Shown piece by piece: positions 1 to 30,040 of a DNA stretch of 64,000 nt; the stretch's first letter is position 1; every line of letters begins with the position of its first letter. The stretch spans positions 5,472,501 through 5,536,500 of the forward strand of contig NC_135555.1 of the NCBI RefSeq assembly GCF_964340395.1, read 5' to 3'. Both the position numbers and the translations under genes were made by a program. This stretch comes from Glandiceps talaboti (Eukaryota; Hemichordata; Enteropneusta; Spengelidae). The notes beneath the pieces were generated by a model, which saw only the letters and a program-made list of their open reading frames with translations, did no database searches and had not been told where the DNA came from.

Positions 1-2724
1 ATGTGGCAGTCAATGTCCAAGCGAATGTGTGTGTCTGCCAAGCTATCTCTGTGAAAGTTAAAGTGTAGGTAATATAGCCATACAGTTAATAAAAGTGTGT
101 AATAAAGACTATTTTCAAGAACTGTATGGCTTCCAATAATGTGTATGGTTTGAAATTTTATGCCACTAAGGTTGAGGGAGGGGGTTACCCCCTCCCACAA
201 CCTCCCCACTAGCTATCTTGACGATGCTGTTTCAGCCCAGAATTAAGATTGAAAAAGAAAACATTGCTGGCTAAGTATTTCCAAGCTCTAGGGGCTAAGT
301 ATCTCTAAGAAGAGTTTACAGCCCAATGTGATACCTTTTTCGCAAAGTCCACATCTCTTGTAAAAAAAAAAACTCTCTCCGCATGTTATGTATGGACACT
401 GGTTGATTTCCCGCACTGTTAGTTTACATTGTGCAATGTAGTGTACCATACTGTACATCTCTGAAGTGTGTGTGTGCACTGGGGGAGAGTGTACTGTACA
501 CATTAAAATATGCAGCCAGGAGAGAGGGGGCTAGGAAGATTCTTGTGGGGGGGAGGGGCATGAAATGTTTTGCGAGCGCTAGGGGGGGGGGTGCGAAAAA
601 CATGTTGACCAATATAATTTCTCATCAGCCCCCCCCCCCCCCCCCCTCCCCTTCGTAAACTCTGATCCCAGCCTAATGTATTGAAGGTTGTCAAACACAA
701 GTCTATGGACGCGTAGGATCAGTTCAAAATGTTCCTGGGCTTATTTTCTTCATAGAACAACATCAAATCATGAAATTTCTTTTTCAATGTCAAAAACTGA
801 ACACAAACTCAACATCGTCACTTTTGGACCTTCGCTGTGATAGCAATGAATGTTGTCAACTCATCTTATTTCTTGTCAAACAGTTTGAGTAAGTACATCT
901 TTTCTTTGATAAGGGCTCACATTTTGACTTAATACAAGCAATTTTTCACATTGCATGGAGTACTGAATATATGGTAAATTTCTATTCAATACTTGTCATA
1001 GGGTAGCTTGACAGGTATTCACCCACGAGAGTCACTTTTTTTTATATGAGTCTTTGTCGACAAAACACGAACTCCCTGTAAACCTTTGAGTTTGCTGACT
1101 GAAACTGATTGATCGCCGTCGGATGTGAATTTGGATTATATTTTGAATCGTTATAAAAAAAATGATAATATTTTTTCATTAAATTCCACAATTGCCTTTA
1201 GCAGTGATCGATAATTTCTTATGCATGTAAAGATAGTTGGGAAAAGACATGCGTAGGTTGCAAATCACCTCTCGAGTCAGATAAAAACCTGACAATATTG
1301 CAGAATAATATTGAGTAACAGGAACGACATTTTGATGAGATTTACATAATAATAGTATGATAGCTAGCTTTAATCTATGACTTTTAAATGTCAACGTATG
1401 TGTTGTAAGATGGTACCAATTTCATTTGGTCGAATGCATCTGGAATACGTTATGCCATGAATAAGAAAAAATAGCAAGAGGGTAGCAATTTTAAATGATT
1501 TAATATTAGGTTTGGGTTTAGAATATGTCTTGGTATTCAATAAGTTGTGAATAGACAAAGGAATGGTACCAATTCTATTAGTAGGAAATGATTGAATCCA
1601 TCACATTATGGAGTACATTCTTAGATAATAGTGAAAGCATATCGTGCCCTTCGTCGCGACCTTAAGGCCCTCTTGTGCAATGTTTTGTCGAAGTTCAGCA
1701 TCTGTAGGCCAGGTGTGATTTGATGAATTACTTGATAATTTGTATTAGAATTGACATTCGAGTGATGTACAATCCCATCCCTATTAAGGTCATTATACGT
1801 GCAACCTTTTCAAATATCTTTCAACACAATCAACAATTTATCTGGCAATGCTTTGTCTGTTATTTCATTTCTCCAATGATGGTACTTGCAGAACTGCTGA
1901 TCATTATGTCGCAGTGTATACATCATCTAATTACATTTGATTACGTCATGTTTAAAACAGTAGAGTTATTCAATTGAAGTACGTACTTGCACGTCATCTT
2001 GGCTGCTGTACATGTTTCTATCAGAAATAATTAACAGCAATTTTCAGTATTATTTTTTTTTTAAAGTAGAATGCAGCGAGACGTGTTTCCATAATAAAGT
2101 GCCATACCTTGAATTCAAAGTATGCCAGGAACGTGAAGAATAGTTTACTAAAATTCAACACACAAAAAATAGTGTGTAGATGAAATATACTGCAAAGTAA
2201 AAAGTTGGGAAGTTTCTTTGGGACACGTGTAACAAAAAGGTGAAGATTGTAAATATTTTATTTTCACTTTAAAGTTGTAAAGCTTCATGTCGGACACTAA
2301 CATGTCGGACACTAATTAGCTATATACGAACGTTTTTTTGCAATTGAACCACGGGTGTATCTGTATCGTGAATGCGGACAATCTGATTTTTGAAATGGTG
2401 AATTTAATTAATCAGGTAGTAATGTTCTTCACCGCGCATTGACATTCAGAGATGTTCACTCGATGTGGTATCCTTTATTGTAACTATATACAATAGGAAA
2501 GTGGTCTGAGGTCTAAATTAAAACATATTTTTTCTACGAATCATTTCCGGTCACATGACCGTGAAATAATTGGGCTACTTAGGAAGTAATACATTTCTAC
2601 ATCAGATGAAGGACTTAATATTGAAATGTCTTGAAGTCACAACAGTATAATATAACTTTCTTTCAAAGTGATTAAAACAAATGCCCGTAAATAAATTGGT
2701 ATGTTAATTTAACAAGAACGCTAC

Positions 2725-2792
2725 ATTAAGTAACAGGTTCGCCTAGTATGAGACGTCGAATTAAGTAACAGGTTCGCCTAGCAACAGACGTC
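2725..2792. repeat. Two-copy direct repeat, period 35 bp
   Basis: ATTAAGTAACAGGTTCGCCTAG occurs at 2725 and again at 2760, each followed by a diverged AGACGTC segment. It is a small local tandem duplication with no evident gene. A similar 16-bp direct repeat (ATGTCGGACACTAA) lies near 2288-2317. Confidence 0.85.
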
Positions 2793-5303
2793 CTGGTTAT
2801 ATTAAAGTACATTTGTACATTATTTCATTTCCGTTACGTTGAGCTCTTAATAAAATATAAGTGATAGGTAAGTTTAATCGTGTTAAAATCAAATAGAAAC
2901 AGTGTTATTTATCATTCAGATAAAACTACGTCTGCAACTACGGAGATTTGATTTCCTGAACAGCTCAACATGATATTCAATTTGCATGTCTTTTAGTACG
3001 TCGCCGTCGGGAAAGTACAGTTAATTTGATATCTGCGTCCGTTTCCTGATCAGACAGTCATGCACGTGTAGTTGCCTTCAGTTGTATCATTTCGACGACA
3101 CCTGCTGAATCATGTTACATCTATCGACACTGTAAAAGCAACGCACGTAGTAGTAAGCGTCTGATCATATACCTACAATCTGAAACTTGTTCCTGAAACT
3201 GCCAGAAAACAGTGCAGTAAGACCTGAGGCTGTAATTTTCTGGTAGGGTTTAGTTCTTTTCTGGTCACATGGGTTTCCAGCCATGCATGCTGCCTCTGTT
3301 GAACGTTTATAATATTTATACACTTGTATATCTCATGTATTTTTAATTCCATTTTATACTTTACTTTTGTACTTTTGGATAAGACGTAAAATGGAGGTCC
3401 CTTGTATTGGAGAGCAATACCCAATGCACGTTAAAGAACATGCTATACTTTTCGTAAAATGTAGGATGAAAACCCGATGTAGTGTTTTTAAACCGGTTTA
3501 TGTTTATTTTTCTGTATTTGTTTTAAAGTTCTTGCAGTCACACACTTTGTGTTATTCTGAGCAGCAGCGAACCAATTTGATTGGCCATTTAGGAGCTCTC
3601 TTTGTCATTTGTTTCTGAAGTGGCTATTGTTCCCAATTGCACAACATATACAAAAAATATGATGTTTGCCAAACATAGGACGGCGTGATTTCCAAACTCT
3701 TAGCGCAATACACCCAGCATGCAAAAAAAATTCATATCACTGTTTGTGAAATTTTGCTCTCATAATAACATCCCCGAAGTACCTTATTGAAACAAAAAGG
3801 GAAACATATGGGAGTTAAAGAGTGATATTTTGAATAATTTATTGAGCAAGTCTGTGTCTGTGTGGTGATAAAATGGCATAGCATGTGTAAATACACCAGC
3901 TACGTTTATGGTAACTATCAATATTCCAATTCCCCTTTCCTCATATCAAGCGTAAGATGCTATATATGTGTGACAAGACTAGATTACATTTTGCTTCGAG
4001 TTGTTAACCTTTTGTGTACTACGGTTGTTGTGAAATCCCACTCCTTCTACATATTTCATCTGACTGACGTACTTCAGATCACCTGAAATTATAATTGAAA
4101 CACATGGGATGGAAAACGGCAGATGTAAAATACGGCAAACACGGCTTTCTGGTTTGTTCTTTTTTCGTCGAGATTGCATTATGCCAGAAATAGCCACAAT
4201 CCCACCTAGTGCTAGCCTACGTGATTCCATGTAATGATATATGATCATTCCTGACCTATATGTTCTTTGTGTTATTCTCCCCCCCCCCCGGGGGGGGGCT
4301 GAATACCGAGTCTGTGTGAAAAACCAAGAAGTCACTGCCTACAAGTACTAACATGGCTGTTCTAACCCACAAACAGTTAAGAAATTCCTTGTCGCTGTGT
4401 CTATAAACTAAGAAAATTTATTGTCTCGCAGTATATTACTAACTGATTATTGAGTTGTGATGTCTCTGATGACCGTCTTTGTTATCAGTTAATGGCCATT
4501 AAATTCCAAGAAGTCTTCTAGCTTTGAAGACATGCATATCGACAACACTAATTTTGGGGTTTATTCATGTCTAAAATATGACCCTACTAGTTCATGTTTT
4601 CTCAATGAAAAGAGCCAATTAGATTTGCACCTCGAGGTCAATGGTGAAGATTAAAGATCAGTTTTGAACATACTTGAGGTATGGAAACTGTGGGTGTCCG
4701 ACATGTGGCTCTATAAAAACAGATGGCATGCACTGCATGAATATACGGACACACACGCGCGCGCGCGCACGCGCACGCACGCACGCACGCACAAGCATGC
4801 GGGTTGTTCCTATAGCCCCTCCGGTCTGCACCAATTAGGAAGTAATAACCTAGTTTAAAAAATAAGAATATAGTAAACTCGGTTTAGTATATACCGTCCA
4901 TTAGCATAGGTTAAAACTTTCCTGTTCAATGTCGTTTAATGGGGTTTACCTACTATCTTGTTTTCTTAATTTATAATTTCATTTATTCATACTTGTTTGT
5001 GTTTCTGTGATGATATTATGTTATTGGAACCTTGAATATGCTGAGCATGTTTGAGTTTGGTGGACATGATTAGTAACTGAAGTATTATAAAAAACTAAGA
5101 AACCGTACATTAATCAAATTCTCGTTAATCCAGTTCTCTAAGTTTAAGGTATAACTTCACATTAAGTTATATACTTTGTATCTTTGTGTGAACTGTATAA
5201 ATCGTGACTATACAATATTTTGATCTGACTGTACGGTACACCATGACGACCATATACTTCCCTGTCATTGGTTACTTGTTGATAAAAATGCCATATGCAC
5301 CGT

Positions 5304-5415
<112 letters not shown>

Positions 5416-5520
5416 ATGACGTCTGTTTGGAGAGAACATTTCTCAATGCAATATTAGTAGCTGTATCACCCCAATATGTAATAATCAACCCAATATGTAA
5501 TACTAAGCACATTATGCTTA

Positions 5521-5650
5521 ATACCATAAATAAGGTCTTAAGCCATAACTCAGTTTCACGCTTCTGCGATTAACAGGTGGCTATATCAGTTTGATGATCA
5601 CAGAAGCGTGAAACTACGTTATGACGTAAGACCTCCTAATTTTATGGTTT
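5521..5650. mobile_element. Imperfect hairpin (MITE-like) element, copy 1
   Basis: The left arm (5521-5570) and right arm (about 5593-5650) are imperfect inverted repeats. Shared blocks in order are ACCATAAA, AGGTCTTA, CATAAC and AGTTTCACGCTTCTG. The loop is about 22 bp. TA-rich microsatellites lie on both sides. The core GTTTCACGC/GCGTGAAAC, next to GATGATC, recurs in the larger palindrome at 10941-11090, so the two look like members of one non-autonomous hairpin family. There is no coding capacity. I cannot define terminal target duplications because the flanks are TA-rich. Confidence 0.65.
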
Positions 5651-8192
5651 AAGTGTATGTATATATATATATACGTGTGTGTGTGTGTGTAAAGAGAAAT
5701 ACATATATGTATTTACTTCCGGTACGTCGGTGGATATATAAACCAAGCTATACGTCTTTCATTGAATGGACCTGGGGATAGAATTATCGGTGTCCATGAC
5801 GTTGTCAAATATTTATATATAATGAAGGCAGGTTAGAAGCATGGATATTTAATGTCTTACTACATTCACCTTCTAGGATTTTTTTTCCGTTAACGTTTCC
5901 TTAAGAACATTTCATTCTCGTTATATCAAATCAAATTAAAACTGCCATCAGCATTCCCTGCGACAGTGAGTACTGTGGAGTGCCGACAATAGTATAACGT
6001 CACATTTACAATTGAACCAAAGGAAATTGAAGTGCACGTGCCGTGGTGATTAAGCCAGGTGGACAATGATGAAATACTGAGTACTTTCCGATAGCCTTGC
6101 CTGTACACTCGGTAAACTAAATTCTGAATGTGATCAACTTACAGTCAGCACACGTCCAAATGTACAAGATTAAAGAAACGGTTCAAACTCGTTTTTCATA
6201 TTTAAAAAAATGGTAAAAATCATTCCGAGAAATCATCAAAGAGAAAACGAACACCTGGCATAGAATTAATATTTAATTAAATTTTGATAGCCAAGCTTAC
6301 TCCGATAAAAATTCAACTACCTTGTGTCCGGATTCGAGTACCGTGTTCATAAAGATTTACATTTCGTAAACGTTTAAATCTCTCCCCTCCCCCCCCTCCC
6401 CCCCCCCCAAGGAAAAAGATGAAAATCACTGGCCCATTTGACAATTTCAATTACGATTGTTTGTTTAACACTTTGTAAAGTGGCTGTAACCAAACAGTAT
6501 GGTTGATGAAATATGTAGTGTGTTCCATCAGGTGCATAGCTTCTTCCATCACGCCTAGCATAACTCTAATGGTTGTGCATTCAAACCTAAAATTAGATCA
6601 CGGTTTCATACCTGTAGCGACGTTCTTGATATGGAAATCATATTTACATGGTGGTGCTTAACTCTTTTCGCTGGTTCGAATCACGTGGTGATAAGCCGTT
6701 AGGGTTGTGTCATAGACCCTACACTAAAGGTCTATGGTTGTAGATGTGGTGGAAAGCGTTGAGAGTCAAATTCCCGACAAATCTTGACTCTACACTGCCA
6801 GGTATCAATTACTCCATTGCTTACCAGTTTTCCCTTTGTAATCTATATACTAAGAATGTGTTGTCAGACAAATATCAAAGAATGCACAATATATACGATT
6901 TTGAAATTTTCATCAAAAAATATTTGTAAAGCGTTTTATCATAAATAAGGTCATCTTTTGAAAAATTCATCTCTTATTTTCATTTACTTTTTAAAAAAGT
7001 GAATGTCTCATTTCCAAAACATACATGGTGTTGTATGCTATTGCCATTAGAGTCTGATAAGGTAACTAAGGGAGTAACACTAATTCTTCTACTAATATAT
7101 CTGCATGTAAATGTGGTGTAGGCTTGTCTTGTGTAGGTATACTCGATGGCCCCGGCGCCTCAGACTTTTAGTCGGATTAATTACCATATAGTTTTTGTTG
7201 TTAAAACTTACATCTGCTATCATATGACCTGTCATTATTCACTACTTCAAACGGTAGCCATTGCCAGTATTGAGGTTTATTCTTACCATGGAAGTATTTC
7301 ATTTCATAGCAAATGCTTTGCAGCAGTGATTGGCTTGGTATTTTATTTCTTGTTTATCGTCTACTCCTTCAAGATATACATGATAACTCTGAATTGGTTT
7401 CTTGTATTCCAGATGTAAATCTGGTTATTTATTATTCATGTATTTAATCAGGATTCACATCTTAAATTTACGTCAAATTCTCTTTTTTTTATTCCTGTAA
7501 CATCAAAGAAACACGAATATGAGTGTGAAAATGCCACCATTCGATTTTAAGATTGCCGCCTACATAATCAATGAATAATCCATACCTGTTTTTAATTCTA
7601 TCTCAGACCACTAAGATTCTATGTATAGCAGTTCATTTAAATACCGTTTGCTGTCAATCTGTGTACTTTTGTTTGTTTGTTTGCTGTACTTTACCTTTCC
7701 CACCAAGAGCTCGCTACATGATTGATCACAAGGGCGTCAGTTCATCGGATTGCATATACACTTTCCGGGATTTTAGTATATTACTGATCTTACCTTAAAC
7801 ATATAACGGATGTGATAAGGGGTACGACTGTCGAAGACATGCTAGGTACTCTTCTACTGATCGTATCATTTCCTCTTGACGAAATCTGTACATTCAATTT
7901 GGTTTATGAGACAATTGTTAAGATAACGAGAGATGTTTCGTATTCCCTCGACTCTCCCATACATGATCTTCTTTGTAATTGTTTCCACATTTTTACCGTT
8001 GGTTTAGTTACATTCTATTCGAAGTCCAGTCGTTGCAGTAACGATCATTGTGCCTTTTACTCCTGTAACGAGAAACATAACGACGTTCGTCCCATCTGGA
8101 CAGCAGCACTTCGACAACTCGACAACAGCGAACAGCACTGACGTGGATTACTGAAGACTTGAACTCCATTAGAAGTATTGTCTGGGTAGAAA

Positions 8193-25862
<17,670 letters not shown>

Positions 25863-27685
25863 TGGTTCATAGGGGGCGCCATATACAAATGTACATTGGG
25901 CTACTCTACTCTTGCCGAAAACATTTTCAAAACTTTGATCAGTATTGATGGACTTTGCCTTTGTATTCTACAAATTACATTTTGTAATTCAAAACATGTA
26001 AATGGAACCGTTATACATAAAATACATCTTTTTATAACTCTTCTAAGTGAAATGCATGTACTACAACACATATATGGCCACATTTACAGCATGAGCTGAA
26101 CTGTTGGGCTGGGGCTGCTGGGCCCGACTGTTGGGCTGGGTCCTTGAGCTAAATTGTTGTGATGGGATCGGATGGGCTGTCGAGTTGGACTGTTGGGCTG
26201 GCGGTTAGTCTGGACTGCACTGTTGGGTTGGACTTTTGAGTTGGTCTGTAGGACTGGGTTGCTGGGCTGATCTTGAAATTTAACTGAAGTGAAATTAAAG
26301 TCAATCAAAATCACCTGTTTTGTGGCTGTCTGTCATTGAAGACAGAATCATGGTAAACATGATAATACCCTCGATAGTGTTGTATGTATTATATATGGTG
26401 AATGTTATAGTTCAGAAACAGAAAAATGCACAAATGTATGTGTATGATAATGCTGAATTCTTTGGGGTTAGGGGAAATGGTGCTGTCAAACTTCCAATGT
26501 CATGTGAGGGCATGTATGTCGAGTGCGTTTGTATTTTCGCTGAATTTGCCTTCTAGAATTTCACGTTAACTGTAATAACATCTCAATCTTATTTAGTTGA
26601 ATCTTGGGTATTCTGGAAATCAATTAGGGAAGGGGGGGGGTGAAATTCCTATACATTCACACAGAGTGGACGATGTACAGTGGGGCAGTTGGTGCATGGA
26701 GATCGAGATGTAACTCTATGGTTGGTGATAGTGAAGCAAAATACATGTAAGTAACAACTGCCTAAGCCTCTTTTAGCGTCGAATTCTAGCTCAAATTCAA
26801 ATCGTTGTCTTAGTATACGAGGAACAAAGGTGGGACGGGTTTTAACTTGTCTGCATTTCTTTATACTTGAGGAAGACAGAAATGTCATTTTCACCAAGCT
26901 TGCATCACACGACCTCTCTAAAATAGAGTTATTGAAATTGGATAGTCTTGCTTAGAAGATTCCAGCTGTACATGTAGACTAGGGCGAGGCATTATGGGAA
27001 ATAATCAGTGTTGGGTGCTTTTCTTTGATTCTGCTTTCCTTAGCATTGTGTAGCCATTGTTATTTGTTACATGAGACGTGAATGAGGATTTGTATTACTT
27101 GACGAAATCTTGAAGTTTATTAATATCAATGACCCCCCACCCCAACCCCAACACCCACCCCAACAATAACAACAAAATCATGCTGTCACTAATTTTCTTT
27201 GACTATCTTGCTGGATAAATACCTTTGTCGGTTTACTATGTTACTATCGCTGAGATAACTTTGTAAGATATATAATTTTTAGCGGGTTACAAAAATATTT
27301 TCGTCAAGTTTTGCCGAAGAGGGCGCGCGGCGTAGGCCTTGGGCCGTCTACTGGTCGAGCTGCTAGACCTCAGCTTTCGTCATCGTCGCAAACCATGTAC
27401 CCCGGGCCATGTACCACCGCCTGTTTTACGGCAACGTTCTTAACGAGCCTCCCACTATATTTCAAAATGTAGTGGTAGAAATAATAAATAACTCTGGCTT
27501 GCGAAAATGGCTTTCTTCTGGACACTGTTTCTGAAAGGTGTACGTACGCAATCGTCAAGTGAATCGAGGGCGAACGCTATCGCTTTCTCTAGTGACCTTT
27601 GGTCGCCTATACAGTCAGCAGAATAGCCCAAGGGGTCTAGTAGCAAGACTAACCCGGCCTCAACAACAGTTAGAATACGTTTCAT
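25863..27685. other. Intergenic region between GPCR and SDR39U1
   Basis: I see no convincing gene. It contains a degenerate CTGTTGGGCTGG repeat (26099-26273), a short G run near 26630, CCCCAAC-rich sequence near 27131 and a GC-rich patch near 27319-27420 that may be part of the SDR39U1 promoter region. Confidence 0.6.
26099..26273. repeat. Degenerate GGGCTG-rich minisatellite
   Basis: Repeated variants of CTGTTGGGCTGG across about 175 bp. The Pro/Ser/Asn-rich open frame on the opposite strand is a by-product of this repeat. Confidence 0.85.
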
Positions 27686-27727
27686 CATGGAAGTATTGCC
27701 ACATATGGATGTGGTAATACTTCCATG
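27686..27727. repeat. 19-bp inverted repeat upstream of SDR39U1
   Basis: Arms CATGGAAGTATTGCCACAT and ATGTGGTAATACTTCCATG differ at one position and enclose a 4-base ATGG loop. It lies about 115 bp upstream of the TATA box, so it may be a dimeric factor site or a tiny foldback. Confidence 0.85.
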
Positions 27728-27840
27728 GACCCATGGTTTCATGAACACATGGAACATAACATTGGCATTGCGCATGCCCACAGACTATTACGTCATGATG
27801 GCTGCTGCAACTTGCGCGAAGATTGCAGCGATCGCACAAT

Positions 27841-27847
27841 TATAAAA
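27841..27847 (+). promoter_or_regulatory. Candidate TATA box of SDR39U1
   Basis: TATAAAA followed by CCCCGG, 61 bases before the ATG. A start site near 27868-27875 would leave a 5' leader of about 35-40 nt. It is inferred from the motif and its spacing only. Confidence 0.6.
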
Positions 27848-27907
27848 CCCCGGAAAGGAACGGATTGTCTTAGTCTATACATTTCCCTGTGAAAGTACGA
27901 GTTGAAA

Positions 27908-28786
27908 ATGAGAGTTCTAATTGGAGGTGGCAGTGGTTTTATCGGATCAGCAATACGGAAACTACTGCAAAGGAAAGGACATGATGTAGTCTGTATATCT
28001 AGAACCCCAGGGCAAGGCAAACTAACATGGACAGAGCTAGAGAAGAACGGACTGCCTGCCTGTTCTGCTGTTCTAAGCTTATCTGGTGAAAATGTACTCA
28101 ACCCACTCAAACGGTGGAATGAGAACTTCCAAAAAGAAATCGTGAGTAGTAGAGTTGACGCCACTCGTAAATTGGCCAATGCAATCAGTGACACGTCTGA
28201 GAAGCCTGAAGTGTTTGTAACCATGTCAGGAGTAGGGTACTACAAACCAAGTTCAACTGCAGAATACGATGAAGACAGCCAGGGTGGAGATTTCGACTTT
28301 TTCTCTAAATTGTCTCAAGACTGGGAGGACGTTGGTCGACTTGCAAAGGATGTCAGACATGTTGTAGTGAGAACCGGTGTGGTTCTAGGAAAGGATGGGG
28401 GCGCACTTCAACAGATGATATGGCCCTTTTGGTTTGGTGTCGGTGGCAAAATTGGTTCTGGAACCCAATATTTTCCATGGGTACACATAGAAGATATTGC
28501 TGGAATATTTGTGCATGCAGTGGAATCAAGAAATGTGAGTGGAGTTCTCAATGGAGTAGCACCAGAAACAATTACTAATACCCAGTTTACTAAAGCCCTT
28601 GGTTCAGCTTTGTGGAGACCTACCATTCTTCCTTTACCTGCCTTTGCAGTCAACATGATATTTGGTAGTGAAAGAGGTACTATGCTTACTGATGGACAAA
28701 AAGTCATACCCAAAAGAACACTGGAGAGTGGATTCCAATATCAATACCCAGATATTCAATCAGCCATGAAAAATATTGTAGGATGA
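27908..28786 (+). CDS. SDR39U1: SDR39U1 epimerase family protein (YfcH-like atypical SDR)
   Basis: A single uninterrupted frame of 292 aa, matching the usual length of about 293. It starts at ATG 27908 with the Rossmann entry MRVLIGGGSGFIGSA, a GGGxGFIG dinucleotide-binding loop at residues 6-13. Further conserved blocks are LSGENVLNPLKRWNENFQKE, SGVGYYKPS, EYDEDSQGGDFDFFS, RTGVVLGKDGGA and FPWVHIEDIAG. The C-terminal DUF1731-type segment ends QKVIPKRTLESGFQYQYP. The family is an atypical extended short-chain dehydrogenase related to bacterial YfcH. NAD(P) binding is expected, and the substrate is not established. The absence of introns is unusual next to the many-exon genes around it. I see no poly(A) tract or flanking duplication that would prove a retrocopy. 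Every conserved block is intact, so it looks functional. Confidence 0.95.
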   Translation: MRVLIGGGSGFIGSAIRKLLQRKGHDVVCISRTPGQGKLTWTELEKNGLPACSAVLSLSGENVLNPLKRWNENFQKEIVSSRVDATRKLANAISDTSEKPEVFVTMSGVGYYKPSSTAEYDEDSQGGDFDFFSKLSQDWEDVGRLAKDVRHVVVRTGVVLGKDGGALQQMIWPFWFGVGGKIGSGTQYFPWVHIEDIAGIFVHAVESRNVSGVLNGVAPETITNTQFTKALGSALWRPTILPLPAFAVNMIFGSERGTMLTDGQKVIPKRTLESGFQYQYPDIQSAMKNIVG

Positions 28787-29565
28787 ACACATTGCAGTCC
28801 ACTGTCTTGCTTGCAGACAGAGGAAGTTGGGGCTTTATTCTGACATTGTTCCTCTCCCCGTCTCTGGATAGGGAGGGACATAGTCAGTATCATGTCATGT
28901 ACACGGTCTGCAAGCAGGACTAAACATATTGTACAATGTAATTTGTCGCATATGCATGAAAAACATGATGAAATTTGACCATTGGATTGCTACAGGCATG
29001 AAAACATAGCATGGATATTTGACTACGTATATATGTACAAGGATATTAAATTTCACATTTTTTTGAGCCATCACCAAAAGCTCAAATTTGCATGTTTCAG
29101 TTCGACTGCATTTTACTGATACCATTCGGAAAGAGGTTGAGTGCAACATTTATTGTTGAAGTAATGATTTGTACTGTATTTTGGTTATTTATCAGATATA
29201 ATAATGATAATAAATTTATTACACAACTGAATCAGTATGGGAAACAACAAAACATTTTTTTCTCACTAACACTAACACATTAATAACTTATACATATTTT
29301 TCAAAGATTTGGCAAGAGGAAGGAGGTATTCCATAATATTTTAAAAAGTTCTATTGATACTACTTATAGTTACATCACATTCTCTAAACAATTTTTTCCT
29401 TTGTATACTGAAAATTGAAGCGTCTAAAATAAAATCCTTCTCATCATGATCAACTAAATTTAAATTGCATCTTTTACAAAATCTTCAATCATTAGGAACT
29501 CTTGGGGATCTCCTACCTAATTCTATTTCTAAAGTATGGTCACTTAACCTAACTTTTGATAATTT
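28787..29565. other. SDR39U1 3' flank
   Basis: No further gene seen. A candidate AATAAA polyadenylation signal for SDR39U1 lies at 29209-29214 within an AT-rich stretch. It is weak evidence because AT-rich DNA produces such hexamers by chance. Confidence 0.35.
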
Positions 29566-30040
29566 CTATACACTAAAATCCCTGATATTACTTAAATAAT
29601 TTTCAAATTCAAAATTATGTTTAAATGACTTGTATATTCTTAATTTATTTCCCCCTAAGCTATCTTTATGACTATGATTTAACTCCTTCCAAGTCTGGAT
29701 GTGTTCATTATTTAGTTTTACTGTTTCTGCATTTGAAAATATTACAACATTATTTGTATTATAATGAGTACTTACTTTATCTAACTCATTTACAACCAAT
29801 GTTTCTTTAATATAATTTGACCAATTAGAGTTTATTTGTATTGACTTTTTTAATGCACACTTTGAAATCTGACTGTTTGGTAAATTATTAATTCTGTTCC
29901 AATATATAATTTGTGCAGCTATGGCTTTGATTTGTAGAGGAAATATACCCAATTCACCTCTAATTCCAATAATTGGAGTCATTTTTACCTACTCCAAGAA
30001 TAAAATGATGGAACTGATTACAAATTTGTTCTAAACTTGT
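29566..30040 (-). pseudogene. Decayed C-terminal fragment of a non-LTR retrotransposon ORF2
   Basis: The minus strand encodes, in two frames, FHHFILGVGK (about 29990-30020) and then TPIIGIRGELGIFPLQI...IIYWNRI (about 29890-29980). This is the pattern of the region C-terminal to the reverse transcriptase in CR1/L2/Rex-like elements, roughly F.K.ILGV...T....GELG.FPL.I....YW.R. A one-base frameshift separates the two blocks, and no RT core is present. The downstream 100 residues are Asn/Lys-rich and unconserved. The fragment is dead and 5'-truncated, as is usual for LINEs. Confidence 0.7.

Noticed and set aside
2736-2746. GGTTCGCC words resembling a tRNA B box
   Set aside because: No A box, anticodon arm or cloverleaf nearby. 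The word belongs to a short direct repeat.
7812-8141. A 109-codon open frame just upstream of the GPCR start
   Set aside because: No family features or conserved motifs. More likely 5' untranslated or intergenic sequence.
26649-26897. 82-codon minus-strand frame rich in Arg/Lys (VKTRPTFVPRILRQRFEFEL)
   Set aside because: It could be a relic of a mobile element, but I recognise no domain. Not enough to annotate.
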